NCBI GenBank assembly: GCA_023412805.1
Contig: JAEZRM010000002.1
Span: 22,945-86,944 of the forward strand
From: Pseudomonadota bacterium
GTDB taxonomy: Bacteria > Pseudomonadota > Alphaproteobacteria > Rhizobiales > Hyphomicrobiaceae
DNA length: 64,000 nt
Reading direction: 5' to 3'
The notes under the pieces: model-generated
Seen by the model: the letters and a program-made list of their open reading frames with translations, nothing else
Told to the model about the DNA's origin: nothing
Databases searched by the model: none
Made by a program: the position numbers and the translations under genes
Shown here: piece after piece, positions 61,294-64,000 of the stretch
How the letters are laid out: every line of letters begins with the position of its first letter
How positions within the stretch are numbered: the first letter of the stretch is position 1

Positions 61294-62086
61294 AGTTGCT
61301 CGGTCTCACATTCGGCCGCAACAAACCCCAGCAAGCGTCGCCGGTTGCCGATCCGCTTCGCGAAGCCGGTGCATTCTTCGCCGCCGAGGAATTCGAAGCG
61401 GCGATCGCCGTGTGGCTGCCGCTCGCGCAGGCTGGAGAGGCCGAGGCGCAGCACGGCCTCGCGACCTGCCTCATGCAGGGGCTCGGCGCACCTGCGGATC
61501 AGGTGACGGGCACGAAGTGGCTTCTGGCGGCTGCGGTGCAAGGTCATGCGTCCTCGCAGCGCGATATCGCCGAGGCTTACCTCAAGGGTGAGGGCGTTCC
61601 GCAAAGTGACGTCGATGCCGAGCAGTGGTATCGTCGCGCCGCCGAGCAGGGTGATGCGGCTGCACAGGACATGCTCTCGTGGCTGCTCGCCAACGAGGAC
61701 GGGCGCACGCCGGACTATGCCGAGTCCCTCAAGTGGGCGCGCGCCGCTGCCGATCAGGGCATCGCGGCCTCGATGACGCGCATTGGCTTGTTTCATCACA
61801 ACGCCCTCGGTGTCGCGCGTGATCCGAACGAAGCCATCGCATGGTGGCGCAAGGCAGCCGCGCTCGGAGATGCCGATGGGCAGGCGATGCTCGGCGCGGC
61901 GCATCATATCGGCCAGGGTGTGCCGAAGGATCGTGTGAAAGCATATGCCTGGCTCATGCGCGCGCGCTGGGGTGGCAGCAAGCTCGCCGAGCGTTTCCTG
62001 AGTCCCGTCTTTGCCACCTTGTCGCCGGCCGAGATCGAAGCCGGCAAGGAGCTGGCGCGGCGCCTCCCTGAAGCGGAGGCCACGCC

Positions 62087-62090
<4 letters not shown>
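61290..62090 (+). CDS. Sel1-repeat protein embedded between selA and selB
   Basis: A 266-residue protein starting with GTG at 61290, overlapping the selA stop by four bases, with its stop overlapping the selB start by three to four bases (ATGA). It has at least five Sel1-like repeats (pattern W-A-A-x-Q-G-x-A-x-A-Q-x-x-L-G), for example EAQHGLATCLMQGLGAPADQ, HASSQRDIAEAYLKGEGVPQ, RRAAEQGDAAAQDMLSWLLA and KAAALGDADGQAMLGAAHHI. Sel1 repeats mediate protein-protein contacts. Translational coupling on both sides suggests a role in selenocysteine decoding or FDH assembly, for example scaffolding; no such function is established to my knowledge. Confidence 0.88.

Positions 62091-64000
<1,910 letters not shown>

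Overview
The window is GC-rich, tightly packed alphaproteobacterial DNA. The best taxonomic markers are a complete general stress response (GSR) locus of the PhyR-NepR-EcfG type and HWE-family histidine kinases, both typical of Alphaproteobacteria. The mix of ABC-transporter catabolic operons and DUF1328, CsbD, DUF883 and PRC-barrel stress genes points to Hyphomicrobiales (Rhizobiales). The genus cannot be fixed from the sequence alone. No rRNA, CRISPR array or intact insertion sequence was seen.

Layout. (1) 1-9744 is an accessory region abutting the 3' end of a tRNA-Asn gene (9745-9819, minus). It holds a 5'-truncated sensor kinase, a broken parA with a coupled small gene and a membrane/coiled-coil protein behind iteron-like repeats, a damaged SRAP gene, a hydratase, a stand-alone LigD-type DNA ligase, a thermonuclease and several small unknown genes. 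It looks like a decaying genomic island. (2) 9922-20220 is a catabolic block: an acyl-CoA operon (cyclase-family hydrolase, Cys-less thiolase-like protein, DUF35 partner, NDP-forming acyl-CoA ligase), divergent from a kinase-like APH gene plus an acyl-CoA dehydrogenase, then a murein endopeptidase. (3) 20702-35270 is a stress island. nepR-ecfG and phyR lie in tandem with two HWE histidine kinases, and they are surrounded by small envelope/stress genes. Seven exact or nearly exact EcfG-type promoters (GGAAC-N16/17-CGTT) and one weaker match were read here, including those in front of nepR-ecfG and phyR, so the locus appears to hold both the regulator and part of its regulon. (4) 35278-47196 is a ureide/hydantoin-type catabolic cluster: a racemase and a five-gene peptide-type ABC importer on the minus strand, and on the plus strand a GntR regulator, a PuuE-like allantoinase, an AllC-like amidohydrolase and an M20 deacylase, with a tartronate-semialdehyde-reductase-like gene converging. 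Two identical operator-like sites lie between the divergent arms. (5) 47280-53748 carries an ABC exporter pair, a glutamate-carboxypeptidase-like M20 enzyme, a CPA2 potassium/proton antiporter and a PEP-mutase-family lyase. (6) 54170-64000 is a selenocysteine formate dehydrogenase module: alpha subunit with an in-frame UGA and recognisable SECIS, beta and gamma subunits, FdhE, SelA, a Sel1-repeat protein and SelB (cut by the window end).

Working together: the GSR island links sensing (CHASE- and PAS-HWE kinases) to PhyR, NepR and EcfG and then to envelope and membrane effectors. The ureide cluster couples import, racemisation, ring opening and carbamoyl hydrolysis under one regulator. The last block encodes a respiratory selenoenzyme beside the dedicated factors needed to translate and mature it. 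The most novel-looking items are the self-contained EcfG regulon with an untracked 26-residue membrane protein and a P-loop-less GTPase-like protein, the Sel1 protein coupled between selA and selB, and the Cys-less thiolase/DUF35 operon facing a separated APH + ACAD pair.
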